Shown one piece after another: positions 25,412 through 33,302 of a stretch of 64,000 nt of DNA. The stretch comes from Pseudarthrobacter sp. BIM B-2242 (GTDB taxonomy: Bacteria > Actinomycetota > Actinomycetes > Actinomycetales > Micrococcaceae): contig NZ_CP061721.1 in NCBI RefSeq assembly GCF_014764445.1, positions 1,798,001-1,862,000 of the forward strand. Reading direction: 5' to 3'. Below the pieces are notes generated by a model. It was not told where the DNA came from. It searched no databases and worked only from the letters and a program-made list of their open reading frames with translations. The position numbers were made by a program, and so were the translations under genes. Positions within the stretch are counted from its first letter, which is position 1. The number at the start of each line of letters is the position of its first letter.

Positions 25412-25454
25412 GTGACGCCAACGTGATGGCGTTGTGACGCGGTCTCCGGAGACT
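25412..25454 (+). promoter_or_regulatory. three phased SARP-type repeats for the M36 operon
   Basis: GTGACGC (25412-25418), GTGATGG (25423-25429) and GTGACGC (25434-25440) start exactly 11 bp apart. The last is 8 bp from GAGACT (25449-25454). This is the longest array in the window and lies about 95 bases before the M36 start. Confidence 0.65.
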
Positions 25455-25548
25455 TAGGAGATCGGCCCATCCTCTGGATGGGATGGTCACTCAGCACGGA
25501 CGACACTAACGTGGTCGGATGGATCCGACCCCTGGATGGAGATGGCAC

Positions 25549-27633
25549 ATGATCCCGGACGATTATCACGCCCTTTATGACCGCGGAGTCCAGGTGGCAC
25601 GAGGCGCCGAGCGGCCATCCCCTGAAACGCCCACCACGGGGCGGGACCAGTTGTCCGCAGATGTACCGGATCTGGTCATCGAGGAGGACGAAACCACGGG
25701 ACTCCCCAACCGGATCGTCAGCCGACAGCCCAGCGGCCGGCTGGCCGCGCCGGGACCTTCGGATCCGGCCGACGCCGTGCGGCAGTTCATCCGGGACAGG
25801 CGTGCCGTCTGGAACCTCGCAGAAGAAGACGCCGCCGGTGTGGAAGTGCGTTCGGTCAGCCGCACGGGTCTCAAGACGGCGCAGCTGTACCAGAGTGTCG
25901 ACGGTGTCGAAGTCTTCGATTCTGACGTGACGGTTGCACTCGACGACGGAAACGGCGTGATCTCGATGTCCGGGCAGTTGTTCCCCGGCGCGGGCGTCGC
26001 TGCCCGGGAGCGCCGGGCAACGCAGGCGCGAACCCCGGAAGACGCTATCGCCAGGGCGGCGTTCGACCTGACCCGGGTCGTGTACCAGCCCTCTGATTTT
26101 GTCCTTGCGGAAAACCAGCCCGACGATGCCCCGTACCGGTCCTATGAATTCATACCCGGTGAGAACGAACGTCGGCCACTTTTTGAGCGGCCGGTCAGAG
26201 TGAAGGACGTGATGTTTCCGCTGGGGAACCAGCAGTTCGCCGCAGGTCATTACCTTGAACTGTGGATCGTCGGATTTCCCGCCTTCAGTTACGTTATCGA
26301 CTCCGTGGAGACGCCCTTTGTCCTGTTCCGCAAGAATCTGGCCAGCGAGGGTGCGCTCTTTACCTATCGCGTGCATAACACCGGAGACGCGGTGTTCCGG
26401 CCCCATGACGGGCCGGCTCCCGGGTCCCCCCACCCCACGGGAGTACCCGATGGTTTCCAGGCAGATCCTGTCGCCGAACGCCTGGTCACGCTGGAGAGCC
26501 TGCCGGGCCTGGACCCGTGGCTGCCGCCGGGCGCAACCACCACTGAAGGAAACAACTGCATCGCCTACGCCGATTTGAAGCCGCAGGACGGGCTGGGCGG
26601 CGGCGACGTGCTGGGAGAAACTACGGCTACCGACACCTTCGACTACACCTACGACCACAGCCTGGATGCCAGCGACGCAACCAATCTCCAGAACAGCCTC
26701 GTAGGCATGTTTTTCCACGTCAACTGGCTCCACGACCGCTGGTATGACGCAGGATTCGACGAGGCTGCAGGGAACGCCCAGGCCGACAACTTCAACCGCG
26801 GCGGCATCGGTGGCGACCCGATCCTGGCTGAAGGCAACGATTTCAGCGGCACCGACAACGCGAACATGTCCACCCCGGCAGACGGGGCAAGTCCCCGCAT
26901 GCAGATGTTCGAGTTCCTGGGACCGCAGCCAACCCAACCGACCCGTACCAGCAACCACGAGGCGCTGATCACGTTCCACGAGATGGGCCACTACATCACC
27001 AACCGGCTGGTAGGGAACGCAAATGGCCTGACTAACCAGCAAGGCCGCGCCATGGGCGAGGGCTGGGGTGATTTCTTCGCCATCAGCATGACGTCGCAAC
27101 CCGCAGACGATTTCGTCAACGGGGTCTTCCCGGTGGGCGGCTGGACCGACCTCACGCCGACCTTCAACGACAACTACTACTTCTCGATCCGGCGGTATCC
27201 CTACAGCGCGGACATGGTGAAGAGCCCGCTGACCTTCCGTCACATCAGCGCCGGACAGCTGCTGCCAACCGGTGCTCCCATCAGTCCGAACTCCGGCGGG
27301 TCGAACAGTGCCGTGCACAACGCCGGGGAGATCTGGTGCGTTGCGCTGTGGGAGGTCTTTGTGAACCTGGTAGCGAAGCACGGGCATGACGAAGCCGAGC
27401 GGCGGGTGCTGCTGGATGTGGTCGGCGGCCTCAAGCTGACCCCGTCGCGGCCGACGTTCCTGCACGCCCGCGACGGGATCATCACGGCCGCGACCGCCCT
27501 CAACCCCGAGGACCTGCCCGAAATCTGGGCGGGCTTCGCCAAACGTGGCATGGGAGCCGGGGCAGTCGCGCCGCCACAGAACTCCACCGACCTGAAAGGC
27601 GTCGTGGAGAGTTTCGCTGTGCCGGGTTCCTAA
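25549..27633 (+). CDS. M36 (fungalysin)-type metallopeptidase without signal peptide
   Basis: 694 residues from ATG 25549 (GGAG upstream); an ATG at 25519 lacks an SD. Residues about 50-180 form the FTP-type propeptide (RAVWNL ... QSVDGVEVFDSDVTVALDDG). The catalytic domain has LVGMFFHVNWLHDRWY, zinc site HEMGH at 477-481 and the downstream Glu in EGWGDF at 504. Family members are normally secreted as inhibited zymogens, but no signal peptide is visible here. That makes a cytosolic, latent protease likely. It leads an operon with M28, an S1-nuclease fusion, a Gmad2-like protein and a DUF3616 protein. Activation may require propeptide removal, perhaps by another island protease. Confidence 0.85.
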   Translation: MIPDDYHALYDRGVQVARGAERPSPETPTTGRDQLSADVPDLVIEEDETTGLPNRIVSRQPSGRLAAPGPSDPADAVRQFIRDRRAVWNLAEEDAAGVEVRSVSRTGLKTAQLYQSVDGVEVFDSDVTVALDDGNGVISMSGQLFPGAGVAARERRATQARTPEDAIARAAFDLTRVVYQPSDFVLAENQPDDAPYRSYEFIPGENERRPLFERPVRVKDVMFPLGNQQFAAGHYLELWIVGFPAFSYVIDSVETPFVLFRKNLASEGALFTYRVHNTGDAVFRPHDGPAPGSPHPTGVPDGFQADPVAERLVTLESLPGLDPWLPPGATTTEGNNCIAYADLKPQDGLGGGDVLGETTATDTFDYTYDHSLDASDATNLQNSLVGMFFHVNWLHDRWYDAGFDEAAGNAQADNFNRGGIGGDPILAEGNDFSGTDNANMSTPADGASPRMQMFEFLGPQPTQPTRTSNHEALITFHEMGHYITNRLVGNANGLTNQQGRAMGEGWGDFFAISMTSQPADDFVNGVFPVGGWTDLTPTFNDNYYFSIRRYPYSADMVKSPLTFRHISAGQLLPTGAPISPNSGGSNSAVHNAGEIWCVALWEVFVNLVAKHGHDEAERRVLLDVVGGLKLTPSRPTFLHARDGIITAATALNPEDLPEIWAGFAKRGMGAGAVAPPQNSTDLKGVVESFAVPGS

Positions 27634-27682
27634 GCAGGCCCGGCCCGCAGACCGTCAAGAACAGCCGATCACGGGGAGAATC

Positions 27683-28621
27683 ATGGACACACAGACGCCG
27701 CCGTCCGGTTGCCGCCGGAGGCAAGGCGGGCGGCCGCAACCCGTCCTGCTGCCGCGCTCGCAGGCCGGCTCGCCACGCGCTGACGAAATGGCGGAAACCG
27801 GGCTGGTTGATGAGGTCTCGGCCGACACCTATCTGGAGGTTCTCGAAGCCCTCACGGAACACCCCACCCGGCATTCGTTCTCATCGGCGTACCAGGACGC
27901 GGCACAAATGGTCGCCGGCCGGTTTGCCGCGCTTGGCTATGCCACCCGCAATGAGCCGGTCGCCGTCGGCGCTCGCCAGACACTCAACATCGTCGCCGAC
28001 AAGCCGGGCGCTGCCCCCGAGGATGAGCGGCGGCTGGTTTACGTAGTCGCGCACCTGGACTCAATTAACGAGGCCGGCGGAGTCAACGCACCGGCACCCG
28101 GGGCAGATGACAACGCCTCGGGTGCGGCGGGAGTCCTGGAGATCGCCCGGGTGTTGGCCGCCGTCGTTACGCAGCACGATCTGCGCCTGGTTATGTTCGG
28201 CGGCGAGGAACAGGGGCTCCACGGGAGTCGTGTTCACGTGGCCGCCCTGGCAGAGGCGGACCGGTCCCGGATCACCATGGTGGTCAACATGGACATGATC
28301 GGTCGGCTCAACACCCCCGCACCCTCAGTCCTGCTGGAGGGAGCGCCGGTCTCCCAACATGTGATCGATGCATTGGCTCAGGCCGCCCATGACACGTCGG
28401 ACCTGGAAGTGTTTGTCTCGCTCGAGCCCTTCGCGTCGGACCACGTGTCATTCATCGATGCCAACCTTCCGGCTGTGCTGACCATCGAGGGCGAGGACCA
28501 GTTGAACACCGATGAGCACACACCCCGGGACACTCTCGCCGGGCTGGATCTTTCGGTGGCCATCAGCATCCTCCGGATGAACACCGCCGCAGTCGCAGCC
28601 ATGCTCGGTAGCGCTGCCTGA
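27683..28621 (+). CDS. M28-family aminopeptidase-like metallopeptidase
   Basis: 312 residues from ATG 27683 (GGGGAG upstream). Zinc-ligand blocks appear in the M28 order: AHLDS (His124), GADDNASG (Asp142), GGEEQG (Glu175/176), NMDMIG (Asp204) and a late DHVSF. The N-terminal 40 residues are Arg/Pro-rich and atypical, with no hydrophobic signal core. M28 enzymes are usually exported aminopeptidases or carboxypeptidases; this one appears to stay inside the cell. It lies 49 bp after the M36 gene and could trim peptides that enzyme releases. Confidence 0.85.
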   Translation: MDTQTPPSGCRRRQGGRPQPVLLPRSQAGSPRADEMAETGLVDEVSADTYLEVLEALTEHPTRHSFSSAYQDAAQMVAGRFAALGYATRNEPVAVGARQTLNIVADKPGAAPEDERRLVYVVAHLDSINEAGGVNAPAPGADDNASGAAGVLEIARVLAAVVTQHDLRLVMFGGEEQGLHGSRVHVAALAEADRSRITMVVNMDMIGRLNTPAPSVLLEGAPVSQHVIDALAQAAHDTSDLEVFVSLEPFASDHVSFIDANLPAVLTIEGEDQLNTDEHTPRDTLAGLDLSVAISILRMNTAAVAAMLGSAA

Positions 28622-28666
28622 ACCCGATACCGGCCGTCACCACACCATCGATTGAAAGGCACGCAC

Positions 28667-30712
28667 GTGGAGGATCTCATCGGCCGCCTCAAGGCCGCCA
28701 ACGCCCGGATCGAACGCAGGGATGGCCTGCTTGGCGAGGAAATGCTCGAACGCCGCGAAGCCGCAGCCTTGATCCCCGAACTGGCCGGCCGGGGCCTCGA
28801 AGGCGCCCACCCGGATCCCGGGCCAACGCTTGACGTCGGTGGGCAGACGGTCGATCGAACCGAGTTCGCGCAGGAAACCATAGTCCTGCGCACCGGGCGG
28901 CCTGTGCTGGCCATCCTTGGTGATGAGGCCCAGCTCGTGTTCTCCGATCCGGAAAGCACTGTCTGGGAGTCGCGTCTCCGGGATGCTTCAGCTTTTTTGG
29001 AGAACGCCGCGCGGGCAGTCGGCCGCATCGAAGTTGAGGGTCACGACCTTGCCTGGCTGGGGACTGGCTGGTTGGTGAGGCCGGATGTTGTGGTCACGAA
29101 CCGCCATGTGGCCGCCGAGTTCGGGCGCCACGACGGCACGTCATTCGTGTTCAAGCAGGGAAGCAGCGGCAGCCGGATGAACGCTTCGATCGATTTCCTG
29201 GAAGAAATCGGAAGCACCAGGGACCGGACGTTTCGGCTGGACCGCATCCTGCACATCGAGGATGCGGACGGACCTGATGTGGCGTTTGTGAGCGTCAGGC
29301 CAACCCGGGAGCACTCCCTCGCAACGCCTATCGGGCTGTCCACACATTCCGAGGACAACGAGATGGTAGCGGCGATCGGCTACCCGGCCCGGGACAGCCG
29401 CATACCGGACCAGCAGCTGATGGATGAGATCTTCGGGAACGTCTATAACAAGAAGCGCCTCGCCCCGGGACAGCTGATCGGATCAGATCCGACGTCGGTC
29501 CGCCATGATTGTTCGACTCTTGGCGGCAACTCCGGATCGGTGGTGCTGTCCCTGAAAACCGGCGAAGCGGTGGGTTTGCATTTCGCTGGCCGTTTCCTCA
29601 GAAGCAATTTCGCGGTACCGGCCGCCGTCGTGCGGGAGCGGCTCGATGAGATCCTGAACGGCCGGACGCGGCAGAGTGTTCGTCCATCAGTTCCGGATGG
29701 CCCGACGCCGACAAAGCACCACGCGCCCGCGGCTCCCCGCCCGGAAACAAAATTCTCCTTCGTGGTTCCGCTGCGCGTGACGGTGGAGGTGGGGAACCCG
29801 TACCCGGATGGCACCGCCGGCGACCAGGCTACGAACGGCTCGGCGTCGACAACCGACACAGACGAGGACGTGTTCACAGAGGCGGTTGCGGCCGACTACC
29901 GGGACCGCCTGGGCTACGACGAGACATTTCTCGGCACTCCCGTGCCCCTGCCGGTGGTAACAAGCGGCCAGGATGACGTCCTCGCCTTCACCGTCGATGG
30001 AAACCCTGAGAAGGTGCTGCGATACGAACATTTCGCAGTCATGATGAGCAGGAGCCGTCGGCTGTGCTTGTTCAGCGCAGTGAACATCGACGGGCTGCAG
30101 TCCATCTCGATGGCGCGCACGGGTTGGCGCACGGATCCGCGTATTCCGCTCGGAGCGCAGATCCGCCATGAGTGCTACGGCGCCGAACCAAAGTTCTCCC
30201 GGGGTCACATGACTCGGCGGGAAGACCCGGTGTGGGGTCCCAACGGTGCCGCGTCGAAAGCGAATGCGGATTCCATGCACGTCACTAACGCGGTCCCGCA
30301 GATGCAGCCCTTCAACGGCGGAGTGTGGCTCGAGCTTGAGAATTACGCGCTGCAGAACGCGCGCAAGGACGACATGAGGATCTCCGTATTCACCGGTCCA
30401 TTCCTGACGCCGGGGGACCCAACAAGGTTCGGTGTGCAGATCCCGACAGAATTCTGGAAGGTCATCGCGTTTATTCACGACGGGACGGGGCAGCTGTGTG
30501 CCACCGGTTACACGATGTCCCAACAGGATTTCCTGCGTGAGGAGGAGTTCGTTTTCGGCAAGCACAAGACGTCGCAGCGATCAATCGCCTCCATCGAACA
30601 ACGCACGGGCCTCTCGTTCGGTCCGCTTGCCGCACTCGACCCGCTTGAGGACACCGAGGGTCTGGTATCTGAACTGACCGATGTCCGGCAGATCCGGTTT
30701 GTTGGACGTTAA
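28667..30712 (+). CDS. S1 trypsin-like protease fused to DNA/RNA non-specific endonuclease
   Basis: 681 residues from GTG 28667 (GAAAGG upstream). The protease part, about 115-330, has TNRHV (His147), PDVAFV (Asp204) and GGNSGS (Ser289). A Pro-rich, low-complexity linker (about 335-405) leads to the nuclease part. That part has the SRGHM signature (Arg512-His514), then DSMHVTNAVPQMQPFN and a W-x-x-L-E-N-Y helix, as in NUC1/EndoG-type endonucleases. The N-terminal 100 residues are helical and may be an adaptor. There is no signal peptide. A protease and a nuclease in one cytosolic chain resembles an abortive-infection or suicide effector, with the protease possibly releasing the nuclease. Confidence 0.85.
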   Translation: MEDLIGRLKAANARIERRDGLLGEEMLERREAAALIPELAGRGLEGAHPDPGPTLDVGGQTVDRTEFAQETIVLRTGRPVLAILGDEAQLVFSDPESTVWESRLRDASAFLENAARAVGRIEVEGHDLAWLGTGWLVRPDVVVTNRHVAAEFGRHDGTSFVFKQGSSGSRMNASIDFLEEIGSTRDRTFRLDRILHIEDADGPDVAFVSVRPTREHSLATPIGLSTHSEDNEMVAAIGYPARDSRIPDQQLMDEIFGNVYNKKRLAPGQLIGSDPTSVRHDCSTLGGNSGSVVLSLKTGEAVGLHFAGRFLRSNFAVPAAVVRERLDEILNGRTRQSVRPSVPDGPTPTKHHAPAAPRPETKFSFVVPLRVTVEVGNPYPDGTAGDQATNGSASTTDTDEDVFTEAVAADYRDRLGYDETFLGTPVPLPVVTSGQDDVLAFTVDGNPEKVLRYEHFAVMMSRSRRLCLFSAVNIDGLQSISMARTGWRTDPRIPLGAQIRHECYGAEPKFSRGHMTRREDPVWGPNGAASKANADSMHVTNAVPQMQPFNGGVWLELENYALQNARKDDMRISVFTGPFLTPGDPTRFGVQIPTEFWKVIAFIHDGTGQLCATGYTMSQQDFLREEEFVFGKHKTSQRSIASIEQRTGLSFGPLAALDPLEDTEGLVSELTDVRQIRFVGR

Positions 30713-30732
30713 CCGGCCCTAAGGAGTTAGCC

Positions 30733-31056
30733 ATGGCCCCGCGACTCATCGAAGTGCGCCAGCCGAAGCTGAACGACGTTATCGGCAGCGACTTTACGGT
30801 GGCCGGCTTCGGGACCGGCTTCGAAGCCACCGTCCTGTGGCAGCTGCTGGACAAAAACGGTCAAAGCGTAGCCCGGGGAAATATTCAGGGCGCCGGCTCC
30901 ATGGGAGTCATCCTGGACTTTGGCCATCAGGTTTCGGTCGGCGGTTACACCGCCCGCGCTGCCCACATGACGCTTCAGGTCTTCGGCGAGGACCGCATCA
31001 ATAACCCCGACCTGATCTTTCCCGGTCAAATCTTTCGTATCCCGCTGCTCACCTGA
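30733..31056 (+). CDS. Gmad2-like immunoglobulin-fold protein with LysM-like tail
   Basis: 107 residues, with AAGGAG upstream. The first 75 residues match the Gmad2-type immunoglobulin-like domain: a P-x-L-N-D-V-I-G opening, FTVAGFGTGFEATVLWQLLD, and a central G-A-G-S-M-G-V block. The tail RINNPDLIFPGQIFRIP resembles the second half of a LysM motif. Both modules are normally found on exported proteins, yet there is no signal peptide, and the neighbours also lack signals. It follows the S1-nuclease gene by 20 bp and precedes DUF3616 by 24 bp. It may be a binding module for one of those proteins. Confidence 0.65.
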   Translation: MAPRLIEVRQPKLNDVIGSDFTVAGFGTGFEATVLWQLLDKNGQSVARGNIQGAGSMGVILDFGHQVSVGGYTARAAHMTLQVFGEDRINNPDLIFPGQIFRIPLLT

Positions 31057-31080
31057 AGCCACGATGAAGGAGCGCACGCC

Positions 31081-32154
31081 ATGACCGGACGCCAACGGGC
31101 TGACAAACCGTCGGGCAGCATCTCGCTGGTCCTCGATCAGCCCAGCACCCTCAAGCCAGGTGATGACCTTCGCGACGGGTTGTCTGCCATTGTCCGCGAG
31201 GGCGACCACCTCTGGGTCGCCAACGACGAGACGACCAGCCTCGAACGGCTCACCATCGACGGCGACCACGCCGCCGGCCATCGCAGCTTCGATCTCACTA
31301 CGTTCCTGACGCTGCCGGGGGAAGGGGAGATCGATATCGAAGGCCTCGATATCTCCGGTGACACCCTGTGGCTGCTCGGGTCACACAGCGCGGTCCGCAA
31401 GCGGGTCAAGGACAAACACAGCCCGGACCAGGCACGGAAAGCCCTGGCGACAGTCGAAGTCAGCCAGCGCCGGCAGGTGTTGGCCCGGCTCTGGACCGGA
31501 ACCCTCGCAGACGCGGACGGCAGCCGGAACGGCGGGCAGCAGAAAGCTACTGTGTTCGGCACCGGGAAAGGCACTGGCGGGGGCCTGCTGGATCTTCTGT
31601 CTGATGACCCTCACCTTGGAGGCTTCATACGGTCGCCGTCGATTCCGGGCAAGGACAACGGCATCGACTGCGAGGGGCTCGCGGTGGCGGGCGGCCGGGT
31701 GTTCATCGGCCTGCGCGGGCCGGTGCTGCGCGGATGGGCGGTGATTATCGAACTCAATGCCGGCAACGGGCCAGGCATCGCGCCGCAGCCGATCGGTCCA
31801 GGGGGACGCCGCTACCGCAAGCACTTCCTCGACCTGCGTGGTTTGGGTGTGCGGGACCTGTGCCGTCACCACAATGACCTGCTCGTCCTGGCGGGACCCA
31901 CCATGGAACTGGACGGCCGCACCACCCTGTTCCGGTGGCGGGACGCGCTGGTGTCTGACGGCGAGGCCGTCCTCCCCAGGGGCGAGCTGAAAGGCGAACT
32001 TGACATACCTTTCGGACACGGCAAGGACCGGGCCGAGGGGGTCACCGTGCTGGAGGACGGCAGGTCGGTGCTGGTGGTCTACGACACGCCGGCAAGCGAA
32101 CGCAAGACCGGAGACCACGGCGTCCGCGCCGACGTCTTTGGCCTCAGTGAGTAA
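31081..32154 (+). CDS. DUF3616 family protein
   Basis: 357 residues, with AAGGAG upstream. It matches DUF3616: an early DGLSAIVREGDHLWVANDE, then GEIDIEGLDISGDTLWLLGSH, a central CEGLAVAGGRVFIGLRGPV, and RAEGVTVLEDGRSVLVVYD near the end. The repeated G-D-x-L-W-[VL] strands suggest a beta-propeller. There is no signal peptide. The biochemical role of DUF3616 is not known to me. It is the last gene of the five-gene M36 operon, and a new SARP-type promoter begins 57 bp after its stop. Confidence 0.8.
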   Translation: MTGRQRADKPSGSISLVLDQPSTLKPGDDLRDGLSAIVREGDHLWVANDETTSLERLTIDGDHAAGHRSFDLTTFLTLPGEGEIDIEGLDISGDTLWLLGSHSAVRKRVKDKHSPDQARKALATVEVSQRRQVLARLWTGTLADADGSRNGGQQKATVFGTGKGTGGGLLDLLSDDPHLGGFIRSPSIPGKDNGIDCEGLAVAGGRVFIGLRGPVLRGWAVIIELNAGNGPGIAPQPIGPGGRRYRKHFLDLRGLGVRDLCRHHNDLLVLAGPTMELDGRTTLFRWRDALVSDGEAVLPRGELKGELDIPFGHGKDRAEGVTVLEDGRSVLVVYDTPASERKTGDHGVRADVFGLSE

Positions 32155-32210
32155 CGAACTCAGGAAGCCGCGACGGCGTCGAAGCGTCTAACGGGCACCC
32201 GGTCCCTACA

Positions 32211-32242
32211 GTAACGCCGCAGTAACGCGCGCCTCCTAGCGT
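32211..32242 (+). promoter_or_regulatory. SARP-type direct repeats for the S1/STAND operon
   Basis: Two perfect GTAACGC copies at 32211-32217 and 32222-32228 are 11 bp apart. Exactly 8 bp later is TAGCGT (32237-32242), a good actinobacterial -10 (TAnnnT), 53 bases before ATG 32295. This is one of the cleanest examples in the window. Confidence 0.75.
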
Positions 32243-32294
32243 TGAGCCAGATATGCCGTGCGGTGATTGAGCGAATATCAGGGAGGCAGGCAGT

Positions 32295-33302
32295 ATGGAT
32301 CCCAGGCAGGTGTTCCAGGAGTCCGATATCAAGGACGAGTTCCTGGACCGGTTCGATGAGCTGCGGTCCCATGCACGGGACGGCGGGGGACTGGAGGGGC
32401 TGGAGGGCGGCCTCAGCATCGACGATGCCGCTGAAGTCGCCGAGAGCATGGCCGAGGGCAGCTACGCGCCGGGGAGCCACTGGGGCGTAGAGGCGATCAT
32501 CGAGCGGTTCACCCGCCCCGTCTACCTCATCCAGGACGCCACATTCACTGTTCCGCCGGACAGCTTCCCTGAAAGCGAGGTCATCGCCGGCAAACTCGAT
32601 ACGGGCCGCAGCCTGGTCGAAGGAGCCATCCCGAGCGTGGGGCGCATCGACCTTCGCAACCACCGTCTCGACTGGGTGGGCACAGCCTGGCTGGTCGGCC
32701 CGGATCTTCTGGTGACCAACAGGCACGTCGCCTCAGAGTTCGCCGGCGCCCGGAACGGCCAGTTTGTTTTCCAGGAGAACTTCGACGGATCCAAAGTCGC
32801 CGCCACCGTGGACTGGCGCCACGAGTTCCAGCGCGGCCACGAGTCGCGGTTCCGGGTCAAGGAAGTGGTGTGGATCGAGCCGCGAAACTCAGTTGATGTG
32901 GCGCTCCTGCGGATCTCACCGGAAAGCGAGGACGGCGAGCCGGCGCCCGCACCGATTCCGCTGATGACCCGCGACGAATTGCGCGCCGCGCCGCCGGGGG
33001 AGTGGGTCACCGTCATCGGATACCCTGCCTTCGACAGCCGGAATGACGCCGCCGACCAGCAGCGCATCTTCGACGGAAACTTCAACGTCAAGCGCCTCGC
33101 GCCCGGGCAGATCACCTTCCGTTCCGAACAGCCTGTCCTCTTCCACGATGCCACCACCCTGGGCGGAAACTCGGGCTCCGTGGTCTTTGATCTGAGCACA
33201 GGCAAGGCCGCCGCGCTGCATTTCGGGGGCATCCAAGGGCAACGCAACGAGGCCGTGCAGGCGTGGCGCCTGCGGGAGATCATCAGGGAGCATGCAGGGT
33301 GA
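32295..33302 (+). CDS. S1 trypsin-like serine protease, cytosolic
   Basis: 335 residues, with GGGAGG upstream. The catalytic triad is visible in TNRHV (His144), SVDVALLRI (Asp201) and GGNSGS (Ser293). The first 110 residues are acidic and helical (FLDRFDELRSHARD ... SIDDAAEVAESM), a likely adaptor or effector-associated segment. The protease part closely resembles that of the S1-nuclease fusion at 28.7 kb (shared TAWLVxPDxxVTNRHVA and NxKRLAPGQ stretches), suggesting duplication within the island. There is no signal peptide. Its stop overlaps the GTG of the next gene. Confidence 0.85.
   Translation: MDPRQVFQESDIKDEFLDRFDELRSHARDGGGLEGLEGGLSIDDAAEVAESMAEGSYAPGSHWGVEAIIERFTRPVYLIQDATFTVPPDSFPESEVIAGKLDTGRSLVEGAIPSVGRIDLRNHRLDWVGTAWLVGPDLLVTNRHVASEFAGARNGQFVFQENFDGSKVAATVDWRHEFQRGHESRFRVKEVVWIEPRNSVDVALLRISPESEDGEPAPAPIPLMTRDELRAAPPGEWVTVIGYPAFDSRNDAADQQRIFDGNFNVKRLAPGQITFRSEQPVLFHDATTLGGNSGSVVFDLSTGKAAALHFGGIQGQRNEAVQAWRLREIIREHAG

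Noticed and set aside
25405..27465. A long open frame on the minus strand through the M36 gene.
   Set aside because: It runs antisense to a gene with clear M36 motifs and SD, crosses the SARP boxes, and has no recognisable domain. It is a product of high GC content.
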